NCBI RefSeq assembly: GCF_020564935.1
Contig: NZ_JAJCXB010000023.1
Coordinates: forward strand, 1-64,000
DNA length: 64,000 nucleotides
Reading direction: 5' to 3'
Origin: Streptomyces pinistramenti
GTDB taxonomy: Bacteria > Actinomycetota > Actinomycetes > Streptomycetales > Streptomycetaceae
Shown here: positions 7,649 through 15,952 of the stretch, one piece after another
Layout of the letters: every line of letters begins with the position of its first letter
Numbering within the stretch: position 1 is the stretch's first letter
Made by a program: the position numbers and the translations under genes
Notes under the pieces: model-generated
The model's input: the letters and a program-made list of their open reading frames with translations, nothing else
The model's database searches: none
What the model was told of the DNA's origin: nothing

Positions 7649-8823
7649 CGCCGGTGACCGCCGCGCACACGGCGGCGCGGACCGCCGTCGCCGCCGCGGC
7701 CGACGACCTGCTCGCGCTCAGCCACCAGCTGCACGCGCACCCCGAGGTGGCCTGGGAGGAGGAGCGCGCCGCCCGGTGGACGGCCACCGCCCTGGACGAA
7801 CTGGGCTACCGCGTGACCCCGGGCATCTGTGAGCTGCCCACCGCCTTCTCGGCGACCGTCGGCTCCGGGCCGCTGCATCTGGCGCTGTGCGCGGAGTACG
7901 ACGCGCTGCCGGGGCTCGGGCACGCCTGCGGGCACAACCTCATCGCGGCGTCGGCGGTGGGCGCGGCGGCCGCGCTGGCGCCGCTCGTCGACGATCTGGG
8001 GCTGACGGTGACCGTGCTGGGCACGCCGGCCGAAGAGGGCGGCGGCGGCAAGATCCTGATGCTGGAGCGGGGCGCGTTCGCCGGGGTGCACGCGGCGATG
8101 ATGGTGCATCCGGGCCCGGTGGACGTCGCCGAGGCGGAGCCGTTCGCGGTGGCGCACATGGAGGTCGGCTACCGGGGCAAGGCCGCGCACGCCGCCGCCT
8201 ACCCGGAGCAGGGCCGCAACGCTGCCGACGCGTTCACCCTCGCGCAGGTCGCGATCGGCCTGCTGCGGCAGCAACTCCCGTCCACGGTACGGGTGCACGG
8301 CATGGTCACCCGCGGTGGCGAGGCGCCCAACGCGATCCCCGAGCAGACCCTGGGCCGCTGGTACGTGCGGGCCAGGACGCTGGAGGAACTGGCCGCGGTG
8401 CGGCCGCGGGTCGAGCGGTGCTTCGAGGCCGGGGCGCTGGCGTCCGGCTGCGAGCTGCACATCGAGGACGAGAGCCCGCCGTACGCGGAGTTCCGTACGG
8501 ACGAGGACCTGCTGGGGCTCTACCGGCGGCACGCCCTGGAGGTGGGGCGGCGGTTCACCGCGCCCGGTGCGCCGGAGGCCAGGATGAACCGGGCGTCGAC
8601 CGACATGGGCAATGTGTCGCGGGTGCTGCCGGCCATCCATCCGTACATCGGCATCGGCTCGCTGCCCGCGGTCAACCACCAGAAGGAGTTCGCCGCGCAC
8701 TGTGTGCGTCCCGATGCCGACCGTGCGGTGCTGGACGGTGCGGCGGCGCTGGCGCTGACGGCGGTGTCGGCGGCCGCCGATCCGGAGCGCAGGGCGCGGC
8801 TCACCGGCGGGAGCGGCCGCTGA
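7645..8823 (+). CDS. M20-family metal-dependent amidohydrolase
   Basis: 392-residue zinc amidohydrolase of the M20D/AbgB-like group (hippurate, N-acyl or N-carbamoyl hydrolases). Visible metal and catalytic motifs are HAHPE at 30-34, AEYDALPGLGHACGH at 83-97, TPAEEGGGGK at 128-136 and a C-terminal STDMGNVS. It would split an amide released by the upstream steps. The GTG start is coupled to DUF1028. The 3' end overlaps the convergent EamA gene by about 23 bases. Last gene of the operon that begins at 4448. Confidence 0.88.
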   Translation: MTPVTAAHTAARTAVAAAADDLLALSHQLHAHPEVAWEEERAARWTATALDELGYRVTPGICELPTAFSATVGSGPLHLALCAEYDALPGLGHACGHNLIAASAVGAAAALAPLVDDLGLTVTVLGTPAEEGGGGKILMLERGAFAGVHAAMMVHPGPVDVAEAEPFAVAHMEVGYRGKAAHAAAYPEQGRNAADAFTLAQVAIGLLRQQLPSTVRVHGMVTRGGEAPNAIPEQTLGRWYVRARTLEELAAVRPRVERCFEAGALASGCELHIEDESPPYAEFRTDEDLLGLYRRHALEVGRRFTAPGAPEARMNRASTDMGNVSRVLPAIHPYIGIGSLPAVNHQKEFAAHCVRPDADRAVLDGAAALALTAVSAAADPERRARLTGGSGR

Positions 8824-9901
8824 CCGGCCGGGCCCCGGCGTGGACCGCGTCGCACGGAACGCGATCCGCGGCCGGGTTCCGGTCGTCGTGAGCGCGGTCC
8901 GTCCGGCCGGCCCGCTCGGCGCCGTCGCCCTGCAGCCGGACCCCGGCGCCGCCGGGCGTCCGTCCCAGCGCATGCACGCACAGGCCGACGACGACGAGCG
9001 CGAGCCCGAGCCAGCCGGACAGCGCGGGCGCCGCGACACCCACCACAAGGGCCTCGCCGAGCAGAGTGAAGGGCACCTCGGCCGCCTGGGTCGCCTCGAC
9101 GGCACCCAGCGCGGCCGGCTCGTGGCGCACCAGATCGGTGGCGCGGAAGAAGACGGTGGTGGCCACGACTCCCGAGACCAGGGCGACGATCAGGCACTGC
9201 ACCACCTGGTCGCCGGACGGCGGACCCGCCGTCGCCGCCGCCGTGCCCGCCAGCACGAACCACAGCGGGAGCGAGCCGAGCGTCATCGCCAGGGTGCGCT
9301 GGACGCCGTCGAGCCCATCGAGGCCGAGCAGCTTGCGGTTGCCCAGCGGGTAGGCGACGGCGGCGACCGCGACCGGCAGCACGACCTTGAGTGCGGTGAG
9401 CGCTCCGGTGCCCTCGGCGTGCTGAAGCTGGGCCAGGACGACACCCGCGACGATCAGCGCCGAGACGCCGATGGTGCGCAGCGGCACCCGGCCGCCGCTG
9501 AGCGCGCCGATGGCGATGCCCGCGACGATCACCAGTTGCCAGGTGGAGGCGACCAGCCAGCCGGCGCCCGCCTCGCCGGCCCAGGTCAGGGGCGCGTAGA
9601 AGAGGCCGAAGCCGACCGTGGACCAGACGAGCCAGACGGCGGGCCTGGTCCGCAGACTGCGCAGGACGCCGGGCAGTCCGCCGCGCACGGCGACCAGGGC
9701 GGTCAGCGGGACGGCCATGAACAGGTAGCGCAGGCTCGTGCTCCAGAGCCACGATCCGCCGGAGACGCTCATCCAGCGGTTGAGCACGAACGTCGTCGCG
9801 AAGCAGGCGGCGGCGACGATGCCGAGCGCCATGGGGCCTGCCACGCCGCCCCTGCGGGCGGGCGCGGGGACCGCGCCGTGGTCGTGGGTGGGTATCGGCA
9901 C
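8801..9901 (-). CDS. EamA/DMT-family multidrug or metabolite exporter
   Basis: 366-residue membrane protein with about ten hydrophobic segments in two similar halves, the drug/metabolite transporter pattern; the N-terminal part (MALGIVAAACFATTFVLNRW) resembles actinobacterial EmrE-type multidrug resistance annotations. GTG 9901 has a GGGAG site five bases upstream; ATG 9832 is an alternative. The last 45 residues are hydrophilic and Arg-rich. It is convergent with the M20 gene and divergent from a GntR regulator, whose likely target it is. Confidence 0.8.
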   Translation of the reverse strand: MPIPTHDHGAVPAPARRGGVAGPMALGIVAAACFATTFVLNRWMSVSGGSWLWSTSLRYLFMAVPLTALVAVRGGLPGVLRSLRTRPAVWLVWSTVGFGLFYAPLTWAGEAGAGWLVASTWQLVIVAGIAIGALSGGRVPLRTIGVSALIVAGVVLAQLQHAEGTGALTALKVVLPVAVAAVAYPLGNRKLLGLDGLDGVQRTLAMTLGSLPLWFVLAGTAAATAGPPSGDQVVQCLIVALVSGVVATTVFFRATDLVRHEPAALGAVEATQAAEVPFTLLGEALVVGVAAPALSGWLGLALVVVGLCVHALGRTPGGAGVRLQGDGAERAGRTDRAHDDRNPAADRVPCDAVHAGARPVSGRSRR

Positions 9902-10077
9902 CGCGTCTCCCGTTGTCCGTCGTCGGATGGCGGGCCCGGCCCTGCTCGCCGCCCGCTGATTGATATCTGAAATGTTAGTTGGCCTTCGCGGACGGCCGAC
10001 GGCAGGGGCAGGTCCGGCCGCCGCCTCCGGGCCACCGCGGTGGTGGGCGCGTGCGGGTGGACGGCGGCCACGAATCA

Positions 10078-10120
10078 GGGCGTGTGCGACGGACGCCACG
10101 GCGCCCCCTCGCACACGCCC
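10078..10120. promoter_or_regulatory. 12-bp perfect dyad upstream of the GntR gene
   Basis: GGGCGTGTGCGA (10078-10089) and TCGCACACGCCC (10109-10120) are perfect inverted arms around a 19-base centre. The right arm directly abuts the TAAGAT -10 box of the GntR gene. Occupancy would block its promoter. It may equally act as an RNA-independent operator for the divergent exporter 177 bases away. A hairpin terminator is less likely because it precedes the promoter. Confidence 0.65.
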
Positions 10121-10126
10121 TAAGAT
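10121..10126 (+). promoter_or_regulatory. -10 box (TAAGAT) of a leaderless GntR transcript
   Basis: TAAGAT matches TAnnnT and ends six bases before the GTG start at 10133, so transcription would begin at or within one base of the start codon. No ribosome-binding sequence is present, in agreement. Confidence 0.6.
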
Positions 10127-10132
10127 CGGGGC

Positions 10133-10771
10133 GTGACCGCACTGGAACCGGTGCCGAGAAGGCTGCTGCGCGACCGGGCCTATGACGCGCTGCTGGAGGC
10201 CATCGTCTCCGGCGAACTCTCCCCCGGGCAGAAGCTCAGCGACGCCCAGCTCGCCGAGCGCCTCGGCCTCTCCCGCGCCCCCGTCCGGCAGGCGCTCGCC
10301 CGGCTGGCCGACGAGCGCCTGGTGGTCTCCAAGCCGCAGAGCTATACGCGGGTGGCGCCGGTCGTCGAGCAGGAGATCCGCGACGCGCTCGCGGTCGTCC
10401 GGGCCCTGCACGCACTCGCCGTGCGCGAGGCGGTTCCGCATCTCACCGAGGTGCACCTGACGCGGATGCGGGATGCCAACGACGCGTTCGTGCGTGCCCT
10501 GGACGCCGAGGACGCGGCGGCCGCCATCGCCGCGGACGACGCGCTGCACGCCGTCCCGATCGAGGTGTGCGGCAACCGCGCGCTCGCCGAGACGATCGCC
10601 CGCTACACCCCGCTGCTGCGCAGGCTGGAGCGGCGGCGCTTCTCCGGGGACGCGGCGCGCTCATCCGCCGCGCGGCACGACGCGTTGATCGCGGCCTGCG
10701 CAACGGGCGCCACGGACAAGGCCGTTGAGCTGTCGGGCGAGATCTGGGACGGCCTCGAACTGACGGGCTGA
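10133..10771 (+). CDS. GntR-family regulator, FadR/FCD subfamily
   Basis: 212-residue transcription factor: winged helix at about residues 12-75 (RAYDALLEAIVSGELSPGQK, then LGLSRAPVRQALARL) and a C-terminal all-helical FCD ligand domain that usually binds a carboxylate with a metal. The start is GTG, with a -10 box six bases upstream, so the mRNA is probably leaderless. It is divergent from the EamA exporter and is the natural candidate for binding the perfect dyad at 10078-10120. It may also sense an intermediate of the oxygenase pathway nearby, but the sequence does not show that. Confidence 0.88.
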   Translation: MTALEPVPRRLLRDRAYDALLEAIVSGELSPGQKLSDAQLAERLGLSRAPVRQALARLADERLVVSKPQSYTRVAPVVEQEIRDALAVVRALHALAVREAVPHLTEVHLTRMRDANDAFVRALDAEDAAAAIAADDALHAVPIEVCGNRALAETIARYTPLLRRLERRRFSGDAARSSAARHDALIAACATGATDKAVELSGEIWDGLELTG

Positions 10772-11025
10772 GGACCGCGGCCGGCGCTCCCCATGAGGGG
10801 CGGGGCGGATTCCGGGCGTGAGTGGGTGAGGTACAGGAAACCCCGGTGAGATCGACCTTGCTGGAGTCCGCCTGCTGCGCGGGGCTGCGAGCCGGCGGGG
10901 TACCGCGCCGGCGCGCAATTCCTTCAGGCCGGGGACGTGGTTGTGGAGGGTGCCCGGGGAGGCGCCCAGGAGGTGCGGGTTGAGCAAAGGCGAGAAGGAG
11001 AGCATCAGTTCGGGGCTTGAGTGGC
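10772..11025. other. Intergenic region with a possible minus-strand gene remnant
   Basis: 254 bases between convergent genes. On the minus strand at about 10900-11029 one frame reads LLGASPGTLHNHVPGLKELR, which has the look of a short helix-turn-helix piece (such a phrase occurs in some actinobacterial recombinases), but it has no partner domains. A weak hairpin (about 10785-10802) follows the GntR gene. No intact gene is seen. Confidence 0.3.
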
Positions 11026-12168
11026 TCATTGGCCCTGTTGGCCCTGCTCGTGTCCGGTGAGCATGTTGATCAGGCTGTGGGGTGCGTTGTCGACGAAGGC
11101 GGCCTCGTAGAAGAGGGCACCCTCAGCGGCGGCTGTGGCGCTGCGGGGGAACATGGCCTGCTCGTATCCGGTGAGCGCGGCCTCGACGTCGTCGGGGTGC
11201 GCGGCGATGGCCTTGCCGAGTTCGGCGCCGTCGTACATGGCCAGGTTGGCGCCTTCACCGTTCGGGGCCGAGAGGTGGGCGGCGTCGCCGAGCAGGGTCA
11301 CCCCCGGCACCCGGTCCCACCGGTGCTCGATCGGCAGGGCGTTGAGGGGGCGCAGGACCGGTGCGGTGTCAGCGTCGGTGATCAGCGCGGTGAGTTGCGG
11401 TGCCCAGCCGTCGAATTCCTGCGCGATCCGCGCGGTCGCGGAGGCGGGGTCGGTGAAATCGATCCCGGCGAACCAGTCCTGCGGCTTGAAGAGCGACACG
11501 TAGGTGTGGAGGACCCCGCCGCTCTCCCGGTGCGCCTGGATCGCCTTCCCCGGCGCGGGCGCGAACAGCGACCCGCCCCCGACTGCCCGTGCGCCGGCGG
11601 GGTGCCGGGTGTCGGCGTCGAACAGGTAGGTCTCGACGAACGACGCGCCGACGTACTCGGGTGTGGCGTCGGAGAGCAGCGGGCGGACCCGTGACCAGGC
11701 GCCGTCCGCGCCGACCAGCAGGCTCGTGACGACGGTGGAGCCGTCGGCGAACGTCACCTCGTGACGGGCATCGCCGAGGGCACGGACGCCGCTGACCTTG
11801 TGCCCCCACCGGACGGTGCCGGCCGGGAGCGAGTCGAGCAGGACCCGTCGCAGCTCCCCACGCTGCACCTCGGGACGTCCGCCCGTGCCGTCGTCGGCTA
11901 CGTCGAGGAGCACGGTCCCGTCCCGGTCGAGGACCCGGTACTGCTGGCGGCCCTCCAGGATGAGGCCCCGGAACTCGTCGATCAGGCCCGCCGCCTGCAG
12001 AGCCGGTTGACCGTTGTCGTCGTGGATGTCCAGCATTCCGCCCTGGGTACGCGCCGTCGGGGAGGGCTCCGCCTCGTAGACGGTGGCCGGGATTCCGTGG
12101 ACGTGCAGGACGCGGGCGAGTGTGAGGCCGCCGAGTCCGGCGCCGATGATCGTGACAGGGGTGCGCAT
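11026..12168 (-). CDS. FAD-dependent monooxygenase, TetX-like
   Basis: 380-residue class A flavoprotein hydroxylase of the PHBH/TetX group. The dinucleotide fold GAGLGG is at 9-14; QGGMLDIHDDNGQPAL near 50 and RGELRRVLL near 110 match the TetX layout; the second FAD motif GDAAHLSAPNGEGANLAM lies near residue 290. Such enzymes hydroxylate aromatics or inactivate tetracyclines; the substrate here is not known. ATG 12168 follows AAGGAA. It stands alone with no regulator adjacent. Confidence 0.87.
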   Translation of the reverse strand: MRTPVTIIGAGLGGLTLARVLHVHGIPATVYEAEPSPTARTQGGMLDIHDDNGQPALQAAGLIDEFRGLILEGRQQYRVLDRDGTVLLDVADDGTGGRPEVQRGELRRVLLDSLPAGTVRWGHKVSGVRALGDARHEVTFADGSTVVTSLLVGADGAWSRVRPLLSDATPEYVGASFVETYLFDADTRHPAGARAVGGGSLFAPAPGKAIQAHRESGGVLHTYVSLFKPQDWFAGIDFTDPASATARIAQEFDGWAPQLTALITDADTAPVLRPLNALPIEHRWDRVPGVTLLGDAAHLSAPNGEGANLAMYDGAELGKAIAAHPDDVEAALTGYEQAMFPRSATAAAEGALFYEAAFVDNAPHSLINMLTGHEQGQQGQ

Positions 12169-12742
12169 GGTGATTCCTTGCGTGTCGCACGCCTGCCGGG
12201 CGGGCACCCGGCAGGATCTCCGCAAAGGTGCCAGGCCCCGCCGACAAGCCGCCGACACCGGACCGACAGCCCCCTCATCGCCTCGCACCAGTACGCGCTG
12301 GACTTCGGCAGCTCGACCTCCAGGCGCCGGTACAGGCCGTCGCCCCAGTGCGCGGTCAACCTGCCACGCCTGCCGAATCGGCGGCGATCCGCTCCTGCGC
12401 CTCGACGATCCGTGCCTTCGGCTCGGCGCCCGGGTCGATCGTGCTCATGCCCGCGTTCTCGCGCCGCTCCCCGGGCGGCGAAGTCCGGCTGCACGGCATC
12501 CTTGTGCTGCTGTCGCAAGCCACCCACGGCCGGCCGACGATCGGCGACAGCCATGCGTACGCGGCCACCGCCCGGCCGGTGTCGACGCCGCCGGATTCGG
12601 CGAACTCCCCTCTCCGCACCTCGTCGGCCGGATCCGGCCGAGTTATCCGGGGGAAGCCTCCGGTTTCTGGCCTGGGCATGGTTGCATGGGCTCGGCAGTC
12701 CGCGGCACGACGGTCACGGGCGCCATGTCCCCAGGGGGTCTC
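12169..12742. other. 574-bp stretch without a convincing gene
   Basis: The stretch lies between divergent starts of the TetX-like gene and the LLM-class gene. Open frames exist on both strands but break before family-size proteins form. Two minus-strand frames that meet near 12360 (AQERIAADSAG in one, GDGLYRRLEVELPKSSAYW in the other) look more protein-like than the rest and could be a frameshifted remnant; I do not recognise them. No clear promoter was identified. Confidence 0.3.
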
Positions 12743-13633
12743 ATGTCACGTCCGTTCCGCTTCGGCCTCAACATGCTCACCATCGACTCCGGCCCCACCT
12801 GGCGCGAGAAGTGCCGCAGGGGCGAGGAGTTGGGCTACGACGTGCTGCTCGTCCCGGATCACCTCGGCCGACCCGCGCCGTTCCCCGCGCTGGTCGCGGC
12901 GGCCGACGCGACCGAACGGCCGCGCGTGGGCACCTTCGTGCTCAATGCCGGCTTCTTCAGCCCCGCGCTGCTCGCCCGCGAGGTGGCCACCACCGACGCG
13001 CTCACCGGAGGCCGCCTTGAGCTGGGCCTGGGCACCGGGTACGTACGCGCCGAGCACGACGACGCCGGACTCCCCTGGGGTTCGCCGGGTGAGCGCGTGG
13101 ACCACCTGACGCGCACCGTCGAGGAGTTGGACCGGCTGCTCGGCGATCCCGGGTACGCGCCGAAGGCCGCCCAGCAGCCCCGCCCGCCGCTGCTCATCGG
13201 CGGCAACGGCCCGCGGATGCTGCGGCTGGCCGCGAAGCACGCCCAGATCGCGGCGTTCAGCGGCGGCCGGCAGGCGCCGGGCAAGCCCGAAGGCACCTTG
13301 GAGCTGCTGACCGCCGAGCAAGTGGCGGCGTCGGTGGCCAGGTACCAGGAGTTCGCGGCCGGCCGTACCGAGCCCGCGGAGCTGAACATCCTCGTGCAGC
13401 AGGTGCTGGTCACCGACGACCGCCGGGCCGCCGCCCGCGAGTTCGCGGCGCACGGCGTCGGCCTCGACGAGGACCAGGTGCTGGAAGCCCCGACCCTGCT
13501 GATCGGCACGCCGGAGCAGATGGCCGACCAACTGCGGGAGCGCCGCGAGCGCTACGGCTTCTCGTACATCACCGTCCTGGACCCGTTCATGGAGGCGTTC
13601 GCCCCGGTGATCGCGGTACTCCAGGGCAGCTGA
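12743..13633 (+). CDS. LLM-class (F420-dependent type) oxidoreductase
   Basis: 296-residue luciferase-like TIM-barrel flavin/F420 enzyme. The N terminus RPFRFGLNM is typical, with the later blocks LTGGRLELGLGTGYVRAEHD and PPLLIGGNGPRMLRLAA characteristic of the actinobacterial TIGR03621-like group. It would carry out a hydride transfer with reduced F420 or FMN on an unknown substrate. AGGGGG precedes ATG 12743; an in-frame ATG at 12725 is a weaker alternative. Two 15-base GC-rich direct repeats (13658-13672, 13680-13694) follow the stop. Confidence 0.88.
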   Translation: MSRPFRFGLNMLTIDSGPTWREKCRRGEELGYDVLLVPDHLGRPAPFPALVAAADATERPRVGTFVLNAGFFSPALLAREVATTDALTGGRLELGLGTGYVRAEHDDAGLPWGSPGERVDHLTRTVEELDRLLGDPGYAPKAAQQPRPPLLIGGNGPRMLRLAAKHAQIAAFSGGRQAPGKPEGTLELLTAEQVAASVARYQEFAAGRTEPAELNILVQQVLVTDDRRAAAREFAAHGVGLDEDQVLEAPTLLIGTPEQMADQLRERRERYGFSYITVLDPFMEAFAPVIAVLQGS

Positions 13634-13757
13634 GCCGGGCAGGGCGGGCGGCGGGCGGGCGCACCCCGCCGCTTCGGCCGGCGCACCCCGCCGCCCCTTC
13701 TTCCCGCCGCACGGAAATCACTCGCCGAACGAACCGGCGCTCTGGTTGGCTCGCCGG

Positions 13758-14177
13758 ATGAACGATCTTCACATCCGTCACGCCCACCTCACCGACATCG
13801 ACGCCGTGTTGCAGTTCTGGCGCGAGGCCGCGGAGGGGACGAGCATCAGCGACGACCACGACGGGATGACCGGGCTCCTGGCCAGAGACCCCGAAGCCCT
13901 GCTGCTGGCCGAGCGTGACGGCGTTCTGGTGGGAACCGTCATCGCCGGTTTCGACGGCTGGCGCTGCTCCGCCTACCGGCTGGCCGTGCACCCGGACTTC
14001 CGCCGACAGGGCATAGCAACCGCCCTGCGGGAAGCGGCGGAACAGCGCTTCCGCTCCCTGGGCGGGCGACGCGTGGACGCCATGGTCCTGGAAGCCAACG
14101 AGCGGGCGCACCACGCGTGGGCCGCGGGCGGCTACCACCGCGAGGACCACTGGCGGCGCTGGGTGAAGCCGCTTTGA
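13758..14177 (+). CDS. GNAT-family N-acetyltransferase
   Basis: 139-residue single-domain GNAT. The acetyl-CoA pyrophosphate loop is visible as RRQGIATALREAAE at about 78-91, after the beta4 strand LAVHPDF. The C-terminal LEANERAHHAWAAGGY is the usual motif B/end of the fold. Substrate unknown. ATG 13758; a TTGGCT hexamer ends six bases upstream, so a leaderless transcript is possible with a variant -10. A strong hairpin follows at 14196-14234. Confidence 0.85.
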   Translation: MNDLHIRHAHLTDIDAVLQFWREAAEGTSISDDHDGMTGLLARDPEALLLAERDGVLVGTVIAGFDGWRCSAYRLAVHPDFRRQGIATALREAAEQRFRSLGGRRVDAMVLEANERAHHAWAAGGYHREDHWRRWVKPL

Positions 14178-14195
14178 CGACTGACGCGACGGACA

Positions 14196-14234
14196 CGGCG
14201 GGGCTCCGTTCCGGTAAGGGACGGAGCCCCGCCG
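14196..14234 (+). terminator. 14-bp perfect hairpin terminator after the GNAT gene
   Basis: CGGCGGGGCTCCGT (14196-14209) and ACGGAGCCCCGCCG (14221-14234) are perfect inverted arms with an 11-base loop, starting 19 bases after the GNAT stop. There is no T-run, typical of Streptomyces hairpin terminators. Confidence 0.75.
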
Positions 14235-14386
14235 CCACCCCCTCGAAGATCACCATCCCCAACTCCCGCCACACCCTTCTCCCTGGCCCCGCCTTCCGCC
14301 TATCTAAACATCGCGTGTATACATGCTGCACATAGTCAGCGGGTTCGCCGTCCGGCGCGCCTCGTCACTCGATCCGGAGGACCCAC

Positions 14387-15685
14387 GTGCTCAGGGCCAG
14401 TTCGAAGCTTCTCGCCCGACGGAGACACCTGCGCGGCGAGGTGCCGGACACCGGGGAGGGCATCCGGGCGCGGGCCGGGGGAACGCGGCTGGCCGCCATC
14501 GACGGGCTGCGCCTGGTGGCCGCCGTCGCCGTCGCCGCCTACCACTACCTGGGCACCACCACCCCGCACTTCTGGGGCGAGCACGAGCTGAGCGACTTCG
14601 CCCCGGCGCTGCACGACATCAGCCGCTACGGCTGGTTGGGCGTCGAAGCCTTCTTCATCATCAGCGGCTTCGTCATCTGCATGAGCTGCTGGGGACGCAC
14701 CCCCGCGCAGTTCGTCGTCTCGCGCGTCTCCCGGCTGTTCCCCGCCTACTGGTGCGCGGTGCTGCTCGTCATAGCCCTGGTCCTGACCGCCAGATTCAGC
14801 CACCTGGAGGCCGCCACCCCCATCGACCTGCGGACGATCCTGGGGAACCTGACGATGGCCCCGGGCCCGCTGGGGCTCTCCCTGATCGACGGCGTCGCCT
14901 GGACGCTCTGGGTGGAGGCCCGCTTCTACCTGCTGATCGCGGTCATGCTCTTCGTCGGGCTCACCTACCGCCGCATGATCGCCTTCTGCGGGGCCTGGCT
15001 CACCCTCGCGATCATCGCCCGCGAACTCCACTCGCCCGTGCTCGACGAGTTCGTCATCAGCCAGTACGCGGGGCTCTTCATCACGGGAACGGCGCTCTAT
15101 CTGATGCACAGGTTCGGACAGAACCTGGTGCTGTGGCTGCTGGCCGGTTTCGCCTGGTGCTTCGAACTCACCGTGCTCCACGACCGGGTGGCCGGCCATG
15201 CGGCGAAGCCCGCCGAGGGAGGCGCGCTCTCCTGGGCCGTCTGCGCCGCCGTGCTGACCCTCTTCCTCGTCGTCCTCGCGCTCGCCGGATGCGGTCCGGT
15301 GGCCCGCATCCGGTGGCGCTGGCTCGTGACGGCGGGCGCCCTGACCTACCCCTTCTACCTGGTGCACCAGAGCATCGGCATACCCGTGGCCAAGGGGCTG
15401 CTGAAGGTGGTCCCCGCGCTCGGCCCCCTGCCGTCGATAGCCATCGCCCTCGTCTTCTCCCTGCTGCTTTCGGCCGCCATCTACCGCACGGTCGACGGAC
15501 CGATCGGCCGCATGGTGCGGCGCCACCTCACCCGCGGCATGAGCCCCCGGGACCGGACGCTCGCCACGACGGCGCCGCACAAGACCGAACAGAACGCCGC
15601 CGTCGCGCAGTTGACCGCCCCAGGAGGCCCGCCGACGGAACCGGCCACCGAGCCGGACGCGCGCAGCGTCGGCAGCAACGCCTGA
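14387..15685 (+). CDS. Acyltransferase_3-family membrane acyltransferase (OafA/YrhL-like)
   Basis: 432-residue integral membrane acyltransferase that would O-acylate a cell-surface sugar or secreted metabolite. It has about ten hydrophobic helices; the family start AIDGLRLVAAVAVAAYHY carries the conserved His, and GVEAFFIISGFVICMS and RVSRLFPAYWCAVLL follow as expected. A disordered 50-residue C-terminal tail rich in Pro/Thr extends past the last helix. GTG 14387 is preceded by GGAGG. An 8-base palindrome TGTATACA (14316-14323) lies upstream. No glycan genes are adjacent, so the acceptor is unknown. Confidence 0.87.
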   Translation: MLRASSKLLARRRHLRGEVPDTGEGIRARAGGTRLAAIDGLRLVAAVAVAAYHYLGTTTPHFWGEHELSDFAPALHDISRYGWLGVEAFFIISGFVICMSCWGRTPAQFVVSRVSRLFPAYWCAVLLVIALVLTARFSHLEAATPIDLRTILGNLTMAPGPLGLSLIDGVAWTLWVEARFYLLIAVMLFVGLTYRRMIAFCGAWLTLAIIARELHSPVLDEFVISQYAGLFITGTALYLMHRFGQNLVLWLLAGFAWCFELTVLHDRVAGHAAKPAEGGALSWAVCAAVLTLFLVVLALAGCGPVARIRWRWLVTAGALTYPFYLVHQSIGIPVAKGLLKVVPALGPLPSIAIALVFSLLLSAAIYRTVDGPIGRMVRRHLTRGMSPRDRTLATTAPHKTEQNAAVAQLTAPGGPPTEPATEPDARSVGSNA

Positions 15686-15952
15686 ACCGGGGAACGCACA
15701 GCCACCCGCGCCGGGCGGCGCCGACAGCTGCCCGCCCGGCGTCCGGGAAGCCGCCCCACGGGAGCCCGCCCGGCCGCCGGAACACCTTCACACCGACCCC
15801 ACTTTGCCGGTCCTTTACCATGGTGGGATCTCCGAACCCCAGTGAAAGGTGTGTGAGCGTCCAGCCATGGGCGAACCTCCCAGTTGCCGAGCACGCTTCC
15901 GACAGAGCGCGAACCTCCCGATCCTGTTCGATCATGGGACGGAGGTGACCCG
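15686..15952 (+). promoter_or_regulatory. Leader of the CBS-domain membrane protein operon, with 11-bp direct repeats
   Basis: 267 bases upstream of a two-gene operon. The element GCGAACCTCCC occurs twice (15871-15881 and 15909-15919), 38 bases apart, close to the start. A -10-like TACCAT (15816-15821) lies further upstream, which would leave a leader RNA of about 125 bases carrying both copies. Function unknown. Confidence 0.45.

Noticed and set aside
13658..13694. 15-base direct repeats after the LLM-class gene as an attachment site
   Set aside because: They are GC-only, adjacent, and no integrase or element boundary is present.
14316..14323. TGTATACA palindrome upstream of the acyltransferase as a regulator site
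   Set aside because: Eight bases alone are too short to claim an operator, and no adjacent regulator gene exists.
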